Assembly: GCA_022843485.1 (NCBI GenBank)
Contig: JALHNM010000001.1
Location: forward strand, 248,001-312,000
Direction of reading: 5' to 3'
DNA length: 64,000 nucleotides
Source: Fimbriimonadaceae bacterium
GTDB lineage: Bacteria; Armatimonadota; Fimbriimonadia; Fimbriimonadales; Fimbriimonadaceae
Program-made: the position numbers and the translations under genes
Part shown: in pieces, positions 43,339-50,967 of the stretch
Layout: the number at the start of each line of letters is the position of its first letter
How positions within the stretch are numbered: position 1 is the first letter of the stretch
Notes under the pieces: model-generated
The model's input: the letters and a program-made list of their open reading frames with translations, nothing else
Database searches by the model: none
What the model was told of the DNA's origin: nothing

Positions 43339-43629
43339 TCACTCCTCGATGATCGTCGGGACGATGAAGAGCCCGGCGCGGCTGTTGGCGGCGTTGCGCA
43401 GGGCTTGCTCCCGGGTCAGCCCGAACCGGGGCTCGTCCTCGGCCCAGACGTTCTGGAGCGCGACCGCGTGCGGCTTCGGCGCGACCCCGCTCACGTCGAC
43501 CCCCTGGATGTCGCCGAAGTGGCCGAGCAGTTGGTTGAGCTCCCCTTGGAACGCCATCAGCTCCGACTCGTCGAGGTCGAGCCGGGCGAGTCGGGCCACG
43601 TGCCGGACTTCGTCGAGGGAGATGGACAT
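43339..43629 (-). CDS. gatC: Aspartyl/glutamyl-tRNA amidotransferase subunit C
   Basis: The 96-residue protein has the GatC layout: ISLDEVRHVARLARLDLDESELMAFQGELNQLLGHFGDIQGVDVSGVAP and the C-terminal LRNAANSRAGLFIVPTIIEE, which wraps around GatA. The ATG at 43629 is the start: a perfect TATAAT on the minus strand lies just 7 bases upstream, so the mRNA is likely leaderless. It heads an operon with gatA, a membrane protein, ispE, a MobA-like gene and a small gene. Confidence 0.95.
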   Translation of the reverse strand: MSISLDEVRHVARLARLDLDESELMAFQGELNQLLGHFGDIQGVDVSGVAPKPHAVALQNVWAEDEPRFGLTREQALRNAANSRAGLFIVPTIIEE

Positions 43630-43636
43630 CAGGGCG

Positions 43637-43642
43637 ATTATA
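43637..43642 (-). promoter_or_regulatory. -10 box TATAAT of gatC
   Basis: On the minus strand TATAAT is followed by CGCCCTG and the gatC ATG. The expected transcription start is the start codon itself. It shares the 33-base spacer with the divergent promoter at 43649-43654. Confidence 0.65.
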
Positions 43643-43648
43643 ACCCTG

Positions 43649-43654
43649 CATAAT
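43649..43654 (+). promoter_or_regulatory. -10 box CATAAT of the DUF255 gene
   Basis: CATAAT is followed by 8 bases and the ATG at 43663. The box is identical to the one 10 bases before the tRNA gene at 45767, which supports its being a real -10 element. Confidence 0.6.
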
Positions 43655-43662
43655 CGGGCGGT

Positions 43663-45744
43663 ATGCCCATTTGGGGACACCGGGAGACCTACCCGGTCGT
43701 CACGACCACCGTAACGATACTGGCCGGCGTGTTCGCGGCGGCGGCGCTCGTGCGGCCCCTCATCCCTCCCCCCGACGAGTCGCCCCTCGCCCTCCGGGCT
43801 GGGGAGTACTACCAAGCAGGGGCGCGGCAACGGGTGCGCTGGCTCACCTTGGCCGACGACCCGTTCGGCGAGGCGATGCGGCAGGACAAGCCGATCGTGC
43901 TCGTGATGGGGACGCTTGGCGCGTTCAGCGCCCGTGAGTTCGACGAAGCGACGCTCAGCCAGGACGACGTCGCTGAGCGGCTGAACCGCGAGTTCATCGC
44001 CGTGCGCATCGACCTGGACGAGAGCCCAGAGTGGGAGAACGCGTACCTCCCCCTGCAGGGAGCAGAGGAGGGCGCGGACTCTGGGTGGACGGTCGTCGTC
44101 CTCTCGCCGTCCGGGGTACCGGTCCAAGTCGTGCGGACGGTCCGACCGAATTGGACGCTCGACCCTCAAACGTTCCTTCGGATGCTCACCGCCGCTCGTG
44201 CGACGGTCGTCGGGGAGGGGTCGCTGGCTGACTCCGCGACGACGAAACGGCACCGGGACGAGCGTCGCGTACTGCTCGCGCCGAATCCGGCCCCGCCCCC
44301 GGTCGGCCCGTACGTCGAGCGCCTCCGCGCCCGTCTCGCCGTCGCGACCGACGTGGAGTCAGGGCCCCGCCTCTACCGGTTCGAGACGTGGGACTGGCGG
44401 CTGCTCGCTCTCATCGGCGACTACGCGACCGTGCGGGCCACGCTCGGGCCGCTGTTACAGACCCCGATCGTCAACTGGCTCGACGGGGGGTTCTTCCGGG
44501 GGGCGGACGGCCCGGCCGGGTCGCGGCTTCGCTACGAAGGGTCCGCTGTTCAGAGCGCGGACTTGGCGGCCCTCCTCGCACTGCTCTACTGCCGGCTCCC
44601 GGACGACTATGCCCGCGACCTTGCCGAGCGCAGCTTCGACGGGGTGATGGAGACCTTCCTGCAAGACGAGGCGTTCTACGGGGTCTGGTGGAGTGAGCGC
44701 ATTGGCATCGAGCGCAGCCCCCGCTTTTCGATCCGGCCCACTGCCCTGGCCAAGGCCCTCACGCCCGAGGAGGCACGATGGGCGGTCGAACGCCTCGACC
44801 TGGACCCCGGCCGGAACCCGGCGATGGTGCTCCGCGTCCCCGACCCGACCGACTACGTCCGAGAGCGGGTCCGGTACGAGGACGTGTTCCGGCGCCTCCG
44901 GGCGATCCAGCCCAAGGACGGACAGTCGTTCGGGGCGCGCGATACCCTCGACGTCGTCGCGCGGGTCGGGGCCCGGCTCCTCGAGGTGTCCCGGAGTCTG
45001 GAGGACGCGGAACGGACACGGCGGGCGCTTGCCCTCTTCGACCGGGCGGCCCGGTTCCGCGTCGGCCCGGCAGACGTGGTCCATGCGAACCGTCGCGACG
45101 GGCGGGCGAACGTCTCGCTGATGGACTACCTCGCTTACGCCGACTTCGCCGCCCAGGTGTACGTCTCGACCGGTGACGAGCGTGTGTTGCGGGACGGGCT
45201 CGCCGTCCTTGTCCGGGCGCTCGACTTGTTTAAGGGGCCGAGCCCGGGGGTCTACCGGAACGGCCTACCGGACGCGGGCGTGCTGGGTACCGACGCCCCC
45301 GCCCTCCCCGACCTTGTGGACGCGGCCGTGGAGTCGTCGACCGGAGCGTTGCTCCGCATCGTCTCGACCTACTTGGTGTTCTTTGGAGACGACCCCGTCC
45401 ATGGCTCTCGGTTCGGTCGGACGCTGCCTGAGGTCTCCTCGGCGACGGCCGAGGCGATGGCGGGGGCGAGTTGGCGGATGGGAGGCGTGGCCCACGGGAT
45501 CCTGATGGCTGCGGGCGAGCGATGGGTCGTCACGGTGGGTCCGGAGGCGGTCCCTGCGGCCCAGGCCCTGGCCCGGCTCGCTCCATTCTCGGTCGTGGGT
45601 CCCGCGGTCGGGGGCGTGCGCCGCGATCTGCAGGCTCGGGGGCCCGGCGTGTACCTCCGGGCAGGCGGCCAAACGCTCGGTCCGGTCTCAGTCGCGGAGG
45701 CCGGGCGGCTTTTGGGCCTGAACACCCTGCGGACGGAGCCCTGA
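43663..45744 (+). CDS. DUF255/YyaL-like protein, membrane-anchored, without thioredoxin cysteines
   Basis: The 693-residue protein has one N-terminal transmembrane helix (TTTVTILAGVFAAAALV, about 14-30), then a DUF255 thioredoxin-like domain (about residues 60-170: KPIVLVMGTLGAFSAREFDEATLS...RLNREFIAVRIDLDE), then an alpha/alpha-barrel domain (about 210-690) as in YyaL and human SPATA20. The family's CxxC (usually STCHWCH) is replaced by TLGAFSA at residues 84-90, so no redox chemistry is expected. ATG placement fits a CATAAT box 8 bases upstream. The role of the family is not known; the anchor and lost site suggest binding, not disulfide exchange. Confidence 0.8.
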   Translation: MPIWGHRETYPVVTTTVTILAGVFAAAALVRPLIPPPDESPLALRAGEYYQAGARQRVRWLTLADDPFGEAMRQDKPIVLVMGTLGAFSAREFDEATLSQDDVAERLNREFIAVRIDLDESPEWENAYLPLQGAEEGADSGWTVVVLSPSGVPVQVVRTVRPNWTLDPQTFLRMLTAARATVVGEGSLADSATTKRHRDERRVLLAPNPAPPPVGPYVERLRARLAVATDVESGPRLYRFETWDWRLLALIGDYATVRATLGPLLQTPIVNWLDGGFFRGADGPAGSRLRYEGSAVQSADLAALLALLYCRLPDDYARDLAERSFDGVMETFLQDEAFYGVWWSERIGIERSPRFSIRPTALAKALTPEEARWAVERLDLDPGRNPAMVLRVPDPTDYVRERVRYEDVFRRLRAIQPKDGQSFGARDTLDVVARVGARLLEVSRSLEDAERTRRALALFDRAARFRVGPADVVHANRRDGRANVSLMDYLAYADFAAQVYVSTGDERVLRDGLAVLVRALDLFKGPSPGVYRNGLPDAGVLGTDAPALPDLVDAAVESSTGALLRIVSTYLVFFGDDPVHGSRFGRTLPEVSSATAEAMAGASWRMGGVAHGILMAAGERWVVTVGPEAVPAAQALARLAPFSVVGPAVGGVRRDLQARGPGVYLRAGGQTLGPVSVAEAGRLLGLNTLRTEP

Positions 45745-45750
45745 TCCGGC

Positions 45751-45756
45751 CATAAT
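45751..45756 (+). promoter_or_regulatory. -10 box CATAAT of tRNA-Ser
   Basis: CATAAT ends 10 bases before the mature tRNA 5' end at 45767, so transcription would start about 4 bases before the tRNA. Since a tRNA needs no ribosome site, this anchors CATAAT as a true -10 sequence in this genome. No obvious TTGACA lies at 17 bases. Confidence 0.65.
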
Positions 45757-45766
45757 CAACGTTCCC

Positions 45767-45854
45767 GGAGAGGTCGCATAGTGGTCTAGTGCGCCGCACT
45801 CGAAATGCGGTGAGTCGCAAGGCTCCGTGGGTTCGAATCCCACCCTCTCCTCCA
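45767..45854 (+). tRNA. tRNA-Ser (anticodon CGA), CCA encoded
   Basis: An 88-base class II tRNA folds cleanly. The acceptor stem is GGAGAGG (45767-45773) with CCTCTCC (45844-45850). The D stem is GCA/TGC with GG in its loop. The anticodon stem CCGCA/TGCGG encloses CTCGAAA, with anticodon CGA at 45801-45803. A long variable arm (GAGTC-GCAA-GGCTC) and T arm GTGGG-TTCGAAT-CCCAC follow. It reads serine UCG. The 3' CCA is encoded at 45852-45854. The discriminator base (45851) is T, whereas bacterial serine tRNAs nearly always have G. Confidence 0.96.
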
Positions 45855-45894
45855 TCCCTTTACCCTTGGCCCGACTCTGGGGCCAGAATGGTTC

Positions 45895-46731
45895 GTGGCC
45901 GACCTGATCCGCTTGGACGTGGCGCAGCGTGTGTCGCTCGCCGACTTGCCGACCCGCCCTCCCGGCTCCTGGGACCGGGGCGACGGCGAGAAGGAGACCG
46001 ATCACCTCGGCGCGGAGCTCGACGACCTGCTCGACCTGCTCTTCTACGCCGGGCAGACGGGTCTCTTGATCGTGCTCCAGGGCATGGACACCAGCGGGAA
46101 GGACGGGACGATCCGGCACCTGCTGAGCCATTCCAACGCCCAGAGCGTGCGGGTGGCCCCGTTCAAGGTGCCGACGCCGCTCGAGTTGGCCCACGACTTC
46201 CTGTGGCGGGTCCATGCCCAGATTCCGGCTCGGGGGTCGATCGCGATCTTCAACCGGTCGCACTACGAGGACGTTCTCGTCGTCCGGGTGCGGGGGCTCG
46301 CCCCAGAGGCGGTGTGGTCTCGTCGCTACGATCACATCCGGGCGCTCGAGAGTCTGCTCGCCGATTCGGGCACCGTGGTCCTGAAGTTCTTCCTGCATAT
46401 CAGCAAGGACGAGCAGGAGCGACGGCTCCTCGACCGGGAGAAGGAGGTCGAGAAGGCCTGGAAGCTGAGTGTGGGGGACTGGAAGGAGCGGGAGCGTTGG
46501 GACGACTACCAGCGGGCCTACGAGGACGCTCTCGGGCGGACGGCGGACTCCCGGGCCCCGTGGTTCGTCGTCCCGGCGGACGACAAGCGGTTCCGCGACC
46601 TTGTGGTGACCCGGGCGATCGTCGAGGCTCTACGGCCGTTAGCGCCCGGGTGGAGGGCTTCGCTGGCCGAGCTCGGCGCAGAGGCTAAGGCGGAACTAGA
46701 GGCCTACCGAAGGGGCGGGGCGGAGGGTTAG
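45895..46731 (+). CDS. Polyphosphate kinase 2 family protein
   Basis: PPK2 enzymes move phosphate from polyphosphate to NDP or NMP. The 278-residue protein has Walker A LQGMDTSGKDGT (about residues 61-72), the substrate motif IFNRSHYEDVLVVRV, the FLHISKDEQERRLLDRE lid region, and DDYQRAYEDAL, in the order typical of PPK2. It looks like a one-domain PPK2 (class I or III by length); the nucleotide preference cannot be set from sequence. The start is GTG, 5 bases after a CAGAAT box and 40 bases after the tRNA, so it may be leaderless. Confidence 0.93.
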   Translation: MADLIRLDVAQRVSLADLPTRPPGSWDRGDGEKETDHLGAELDDLLDLLFYAGQTGLLIVLQGMDTSGKDGTIRHLLSHSNAQSVRVAPFKVPTPLELAHDFLWRVHAQIPARGSIAIFNRSHYEDVLVVRVRGLAPEAVWSRRYDHIRALESLLADSGTVVLKFFLHISKDEQERRLLDREKEVEKAWKLSVGDWKERERWDDYQRAYEDALGRTADSRAPWFVVPADDKRFRDLVVTRAIVEALRPLAPGWRASLAELGAEAKAELEAYRRGGAEG

Positions 46732-46741
46732 CCCCCGCCCC
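46712..46741. terminator. Bidirectional terminator-like hairpin between ppk2 and epsI-like gene
   Basis: GGGGCGGGG (46712-46720) and CCCCGCCCC (46733-46741) make a perfect 9-bp stem with a 12-base loop that holds the ppk2 stop codon. It lies between two convergent genes 22 bases apart. There is no T-run. Confidence 0.4.
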
Positions 46742-46753
46742 GTGGAACCCAGG

Positions 46754-47416
46754 TCAGAGCTTGCCGTCGCTCGTCTTGTAGGCTTCGTCCAGGAACTTCG
46801 ACGCGAAGGAGATGACCTCTTCCGGGAGGGAGTCCGTGTACTGCGGGATGAAGCGGTAGGAGAAGCCGATGTGCCGCTTGCCGCGGAGGATCTCGTTCCA
46901 GAAGTAGTCCTTCGAGGCTTCGGGCGTCGTCGAGTGGAACTTGCCCGGGCCTTGGAACGTGAAGAGGGCCCAGGCGGGCGGCTTACCCGGGCGGGAGATC
47001 TGGACGAGGAACCCGGGGAGGTTGCCCCGCGACTTCGTGGGGATATCGACGAAGTCCTCCTTGTCGATCGTCCAACCCTGGGCGACGAAACACCAGCGCT
47101 GGTCGTGGAACGACTGCATGGTGTCCCCCGCGATCACGACGACGTCGAAGTCCCGGACGCCGTTCGTGAAGCGCTGGCAGGAGATCCCGATCGGGTTGAG
47201 CTCCTCGTAGGTCATGTCGTCCATCTTGTAGGAGATCTTGCTCCCCTGGACGAGCGGGATGAGCCGCCAATCGCCGACTTGGGACGGGACCATATCGACG
47301 AGCCAACTCTCCGGCGGCCGGGCGCTGTTGCTGATGGCGTTGACGTTGTTGACGACCCCGACCCCGATGAACAGGGCGATGAGCAGGGCGATGCGCTTAA
47401 CGATAGGGTTGTTCAT
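46754..47416 (-). CDS. EpsI-type exosortase-associated protein (DUF3485)
   Basis: The 220-residue protein has an N-terminal membrane anchor (IALLIALFIGVGVVNN, about residues 9-24) and an extracytoplasmic domain in the style of EpsI/DUF3485: VPSQVGDWRLIP near residue 44, CQRFTNGVRDFDVVVIAG, and QRWCFVAQGWTI, with SKDYFWNEIL near the end. EpsI proteins stand beside exosortases in exopolysaccharide loci and are needed for function. The ATG shares its A with the exosortase stop codon (TAATG). Confidence 0.8.
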   Translation of the reverse strand: MNNPIVKRIALLIALFIGVGVVNNVNAISNSARPPESWLVDMVPSQVGDWRLIPLVQGSKISYKMDDMTYEELNPIGISCQRFTNGVRDFDVVVIAGDTMQSFHDQRWCFVAQGWTIDKEDFVDIPTKSRGNLPGFLVQISRPGKPPAWALFTFQGPGKFHSTTPEASKDYFWNEILRGKRHIGFSYRFIPQYTDSLPEEVISFASKFLDEAYKTSDGKL

Positions 47417-48342
47417 TACTTGTAGCCCAGTTTCTTGGTGATCCAGCCGAGGATGACGAAGCACAGTGCGAGGGCGATGTACCCGCTGTAGTCGTGGAAC
47501 TTCATGCCGGCGTCCGAGCCCCAGGTGTTCCCCACGACCCCGATCAGGAAGATGCGGATGCCGTTGATGAGGACGCTGAGGGGGATGGCGACGACGGCCA
47601 GGATAAGGTTGGCCCACCACCGCAACCGCGCGATGAGCATGAAGAAGATGACGGCGGCGCTGACCGCGATCGTGGTCTTGAGGCCGCTACAGGCGGCGGC
47701 CACGTAGAGCTGGAAGTTGTCCAGCAGGATGATCGTGGGGTCCTCGCGGTAGGGGTCCAGCCCGGCGACCTTGAGGCCGTAGTAGGCGATCGTCGTCGAG
47801 TGGATCTGGAGCGGCATCGTCGTGCTGTCGATGACCCGGTCGAAGATCGGCATCCCGAGGGACAGGAAGAGGATGCCAGGCGACGTTGCGACCATCCACC
47901 GCCAGCCCGCCACGAACAGCACGCTGAGGAGGAGGGCTGTGATGAGCAGCACGGAGAGCGCCATCGGCATGATCGCCCGGGCCGCGCTGAGGCTCACGTA
48001 GAGCACGAGCGCAAGGGGCACCAGGGCGAACAGGAAGGGCTTGACAGGGAGGGCCTTGATCTTCTCCCACCGCTCCCAGATCAGGTAGATCGCACAGAGC
48101 GGGATCAGGAGCCCGTGGGCGTAGTAGGAGTCCATGTCCAGCCACCGCTTGCGCAGCTCCGGGATCAGCGGCCCGAAGCAGAACACAATGGCGAGGACAC
48201 CGATGAAGGTGGCGAGGAAGACCGGTTTGCGGAAGAGGGCCCCGACTTGGGCCATCACCGCCCCGAGGTCGAAGCCCTTCTTCTCAGCCGGCTGAGCGAT
48301 GGCCCCGTCCGGTGCGGGGATGGGCGCGTCGGTAGTGGACAT
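47416..48342 (-). CDS. Exosortase (membrane cysteine transpeptidase)
   Basis: The 308-residue integral membrane protein has about eight helices and the exosortase active-site triad: Cys218 in VAAACSGLKTT, Arg263 in LINGIRIFLIG and His283 in KFHDYSGYI. These enzymes cleave a C-terminal sorting tripartite signal (often PEP-CTERM) and attach proteins to the envelope. A 25-residue soluble start (APIPAPDGAIAQPAEKKG) precedes the first helix. No protein with a clear PEP-CTERM tail is coded in the window. A CATAAT box 8 bases before the ATG suggests a leaderless mRNA. Confidence 0.9.
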   Translation of the reverse strand: MSTTDAPIPAPDGAIAQPAEKKGFDLGAVMAQVGALFRKPVFLATFIGVLAIVFCFGPLIPELRKRWLDMDSYYAHGLLIPLCAIYLIWERWEKIKALPVKPFLFALVPLALVLYVSLSAARAIMPMALSVLLITALLLSVLFVAGWRWMVATSPGILFLSLGMPIFDRVIDSTTMPLQIHSTTIAYYGLKVAGLDPYREDPTIILLDNFQLYVAAACSGLKTTIAVSAAVIFFMLIARLRWWANLILAVVAIPLSVLINGIRIFLIGVVGNTWGSDAGMKFHDYSGYIALALCFVILGWITKKLGYK

Positions 48343-48350
48343 GTCTGTGG

Positions 48351-48356
48351 ATTATG
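48351..48356 (-). promoter_or_regulatory. -10 box CATAAT of the exosortase operon
   Basis: On the minus strand CATAAT is followed by 8 bases and the exosortase ATG. No SD lies between them. Confidence 0.55.
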
Positions 48357-48436
48357 AACGGCGGCTCCCCGAGGGGCGTTCCCATCGGGCCGTCCATCTG
48401 GTAATTGTGGTCCGCGGGCCACTTCGGGACAGAGCC

Positions 48437-49636
48437 TTACCGGGCCAGGACTCGGTTTAGGGCCTGTTGCAGTACCTGAAGGTTCTCCTTAAAGCCCCAC
48501 TGGGAGATGATCTCGAGGCTCTTTTGGCCCATTCGGTGGGCGAGATCGGGGTCGCTGGTGACCCGGTGGAGCCGGTCGGTGAGGTCGTCGATCGCCCCGA
48601 CCTGGACGATGTGCCCGTTCTCGCCCTCCCGGGCCAGGTCGCGCCAGGCTCCGACCTCGTCGCTGATCACGATCGGTTTGCCCGCGTTCATGACTTCGTT
48701 CAGGATGAGTCCGAAGGCCTCGCGGGTGCTCACCAGGACGAACAGGTCGCACAGATCGAAGTAGGCCGGGAGCTCTTTCTGGTTCTTGAACCCCTCGAAA
48801 CGGAAGGAGGACCAACCGGTCGACGCCGCCCGGGCTTCGAGGGCTTGCCGCTCGGCCCCGTCCCCGACGATGACCAGGTAGGGGTGGGGCTCTCCGTTCG
48901 CCGCCTTCGGCAACCGGATGTACGCCTCGACGAGATCCATGCACCGCTTTTGTGCGGTGAGCTTGCCCGCGAACAGGATCACGGGCCGGCCGGGGTCGAG
49001 GCCGAGGCTCGCCCGGAACTCCTCGCGCTTCGGTCGGCAGGCCTCGCAGCTCGTCCGGAAGAAGTCGTTGTCCACCGCATAGGGCATCAGGAAGACTTGG
49101 TCTTCCCGGGCGCCGTAGTGCATGTAGTACTCCTTGTTGAGCTGGCCGACGGCGAAGAACCCGTCCACATGGCGGAACGTCCAGCGAAGGACCGCCTCTT
49201 TCAGGGGGCGGGTGAGGGGGTGGCGCCGGGCTGTGGCCTTCTGCACGTCGGATCGGACGAAGGTCTTGAGCCCGAGGCCCTTGCTCGCCACGAGCGCCCT
49301 CAGGTTGGCGTGGTGGCTGTACCCGTGGAGCCAGATCGCGTCGAACTGGCCCCGGGCGATCGCGCCCTTGATCCCGGTGGTGAAGGGGCGCTGGCCGTCG
49401 ACGCTGTCCCGTCCGCCGATCGCAGGCAGGAACTCGTGCTCGTACCCTTCGAGGAGCGGCGTGTCCCAGGCGAACGTGGTCTTGAACTGGGCGTCGTAGT
49501 AGCCCTTGACCGAGAGGTCGCTCAGGAAGAACGCCTTGAGTTGGATGTCCGAGTTTTGGACGATGTACCGAAGGAGCGGGGCCTGGTACTGGATCGGGTG
49601 CGAGACGAAGTAGGCGAGGCGGATCGGACGGGACAT
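48437..49636 (-). CDS. Glycosyltransferase family 4, exopolysaccharide locus
   Basis: The 399-residue GT-B enzyme begins IRLAYFVSHPIQYQAPLLRYI, a start often seen in GT4 proteins of exopolysaccharide clusters. The C-lobe shows GRPVILFAGKLTAQKRCMDLVEAY, LVIVGDGAERQALEARA, and CDLFVLVSTREAFGLILNEVMNAGKPIVISDEVGA with the nucleotide-sugar site. The ATG at 49636 was chosen from the conserved start. A TACAAT box on the minus strand at 49671-49676 gives a leader of about 28-30 bases. The gene lies between the exosortase gene and another GT4 gene. Confidence 0.9.
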   Translation of the reverse strand: MSRPIRLAYFVSHPIQYQAPLLRYIVQNSDIQLKAFFLSDLSVKGYYDAQFKTTFAWDTPLLEGYEHEFLPAIGGRDSVDGQRPFTTGIKGAIARGQFDAIWLHGYSHHANLRALVASKGLGLKTFVRSDVQKATARRHPLTRPLKEAVLRWTFRHVDGFFAVGQLNKEYYMHYGAREDQVFLMPYAVDNDFFRTSCEACRPKREEFRASLGLDPGRPVILFAGKLTAQKRCMDLVEAYIRLPKAANGEPHPYLVIVGDGAERQALEARAASTGWSSFRFEGFKNQKELPAYFDLCDLFVLVSTREAFGLILNEVMNAGKPIVISDEVGAWRDLAREGENGHIVQVGAIDDLTDRLHRVTSDPDLAHRMGQKSLEIISQWGFKENLQVLQQALNRVLAR

Positions 49637-49670
49637 GGATCGCTCAGGTGGGCAAGCCTCAGCCCAAATC

Positions 49671-49676
49671 ATTGTA
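49671..49676 (-). promoter_or_regulatory. -10 box TACAAT for the GT4 gene at 48437-49636
   Basis: TACAAT on the minus strand lies 34 bases before the ATG at 49636, in the 43-base gap between two glycosyltransferase genes, so this gene has its own promoter. Confidence 0.45.
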
Positions 49677-49679
49677 CCC

Positions 49680-50912
49680 CTACCGGGGTCCGTCCCCTCG
49701 AGCGGCGTCTCGGAACCGGTCGGCGAACTTCTCGGCCACGCGTCGGTTGCTGTACTCGGCCTCGATGGCCTTGCGGGCGTTCTCGCCCTGTCGCACGACC
49801 CGTTCCGGCTCGGCAATGGCCCGCTCGACCTCATGGGCGAGTCCAGTCGCGTCGGCCGTGCCCACCACGACCCCGCAGTCGGTCTCAGCGACCACACGGG
49901 CGATCTCGGTGACGGGGCTCACCATGGCGAGCGTGGCCCGGCCCGAGGCGAGGATCGAATAGAACTTGCTGGGCATACAGAGCCCCTCCATGCCCTCTTC
50001 GAGCGTGACCAAGCTCATGTCGGCCGATGCGAGCAGGTCGGGGAAGGCGTCGTGCGATACGAACGGGAAGACCCGGACGTTCGTGAGGGCTTCCCGCTCG
50101 ACTCGGGCCTTGATGTCCGCTTCCTTAACCCCGTTCCCGACGAGCACGATCGTGGCGGGGACGTTCCGGTGCTTGAGCGTGGCCGCAGCATCGAGGACGG
50201 CGTCGAAATCGTGGTAACGACCAAAGTTACCGCTGTAGAGCAGGATGAATCCCTCGAGACCGTGCTCCCGTCGGAACTGCGTGTCCCGGCTGAGGGGTTT
50301 GACTTCGTCCGTGTCCGCCCCGACTTCGACGACGGCGACCCGGTCCGGCGGCAGGGCGTAGCGTTCGACCAGGAGGTCCTTCATGCAGCGACCGATGGCG
50401 ACCACCGTGGCCGCGTTGTGAAGCCAGCGCCGCTGCCATGCCCCGAGCAGCCGTACCGGGAGGCTCCCCGGCTTAGCCACGCGCAGCGTCACGGCCCGGT
50501 CCGGCTCGAGGTCGTACACGATGTACAGGTACGGGGTTCCGGTTCGGCGCTTGGCGTTGAGGGCGGCCAGCGGGAGGAACGGCGGCGCCGACGAGACCAG
50601 GACGGCGTCGAACCGGGGGAGTGCGGCGAGCCTCTTCGCGACGAGGCAGCTGAACCGGTAGTTGGCGAGGAACCGCTGGACCGTCCGGGCTCGGTCGACG
50701 CTCTCGACCTCGACCCGGTGGATCTGGACCCCGTCCCAATCCTCGAAGTCGGCGACCTCGATTTGCCCGCTCCGGTACGAGTTCTTCGACGTGACGGCGT
50801 GGACCTCGAACCCGTGGTCGTCGTGGAGTCGGCGGGCGAGTTGGGACAGTACGAACCCCGTCCCTCCGACCATGTCGGGGTAGAAGAACTCGTTCAGGAT
50901 GCAGACCCGCAC
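49680..50912 (-). CDS. Glycosyltransferase family 4 (WbuB-like), exopolysaccharide locus
   Basis: The 410-residue GT-B protein starts RVCILNEFFYPDMVGGTGFVLSQLARRL, the pattern of WbuB-type transferases, and has SAPPFLPLAALNAKRRTGTPYLYIVYDLEPD, LLYSGNFGRYHDFDAVLDAA and EGMEGLCMPSKFYSILASGRATLAMV in the C-lobe. WbuB enzymes act on lipid-linked sugars in O-antigen or capsule synthesis. The start is GTG, 8 bases after a CATAAT box. Confidence 0.9.
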   Translation of the reverse strand: MRVCILNEFFYPDMVGGTGFVLSQLARRLHDDHGFEVHAVTSKNSYRSGQIEVADFEDWDGVQIHRVEVESVDRARTVQRFLANYRFSCLVAKRLAALPRFDAVLVSSAPPFLPLAALNAKRRTGTPYLYIVYDLEPDRAVTLRVAKPGSLPVRLLGAWQRRWLHNAATVVAIGRCMKDLLVERYALPPDRVAVVEVGADTDEVKPLSRDTQFRREHGLEGFILLYSGNFGRYHDFDAVLDAAATLKHRNVPATIVLVGNGVKEADIKARVEREALTNVRVFPFVSHDAFPDLLASADMSLVTLEEGMEGLCMPSKFYSILASGRATLAMVSPVTEIARVVAETDCGVVVGTADATGLAHEVERAIAEPERVVRQGENARKAIEAEYSNRRVAEKFADRFRDAARGDGPR

Positions 50913-50920
50913 GGGGGTGG

Positions 50921-50926
50921 ATTATG
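50921..50926 (-). promoter_or_regulatory. -10 box CATAAT of the WbuB-like gene
   Basis: CATAAT on the minus strand is followed by 8 bases and the GTG start at 50912, the same geometry as for the exosortase gene. Confidence 0.55.
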
Positions 50927-50967
50927 GGGTCTTGGCGGACGGGCCTTCAGGGTCGGCCGCTGTGGGC

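Noticed and set aside
46712-46741. GC-rich stem as a CRISPR-like or mobile-element repeat end
   Set aside because: A single copy between convergent genes; a terminator-like role is simpler. No CRISPR array (regular repeats with spacers) is seen anywhere in the window.
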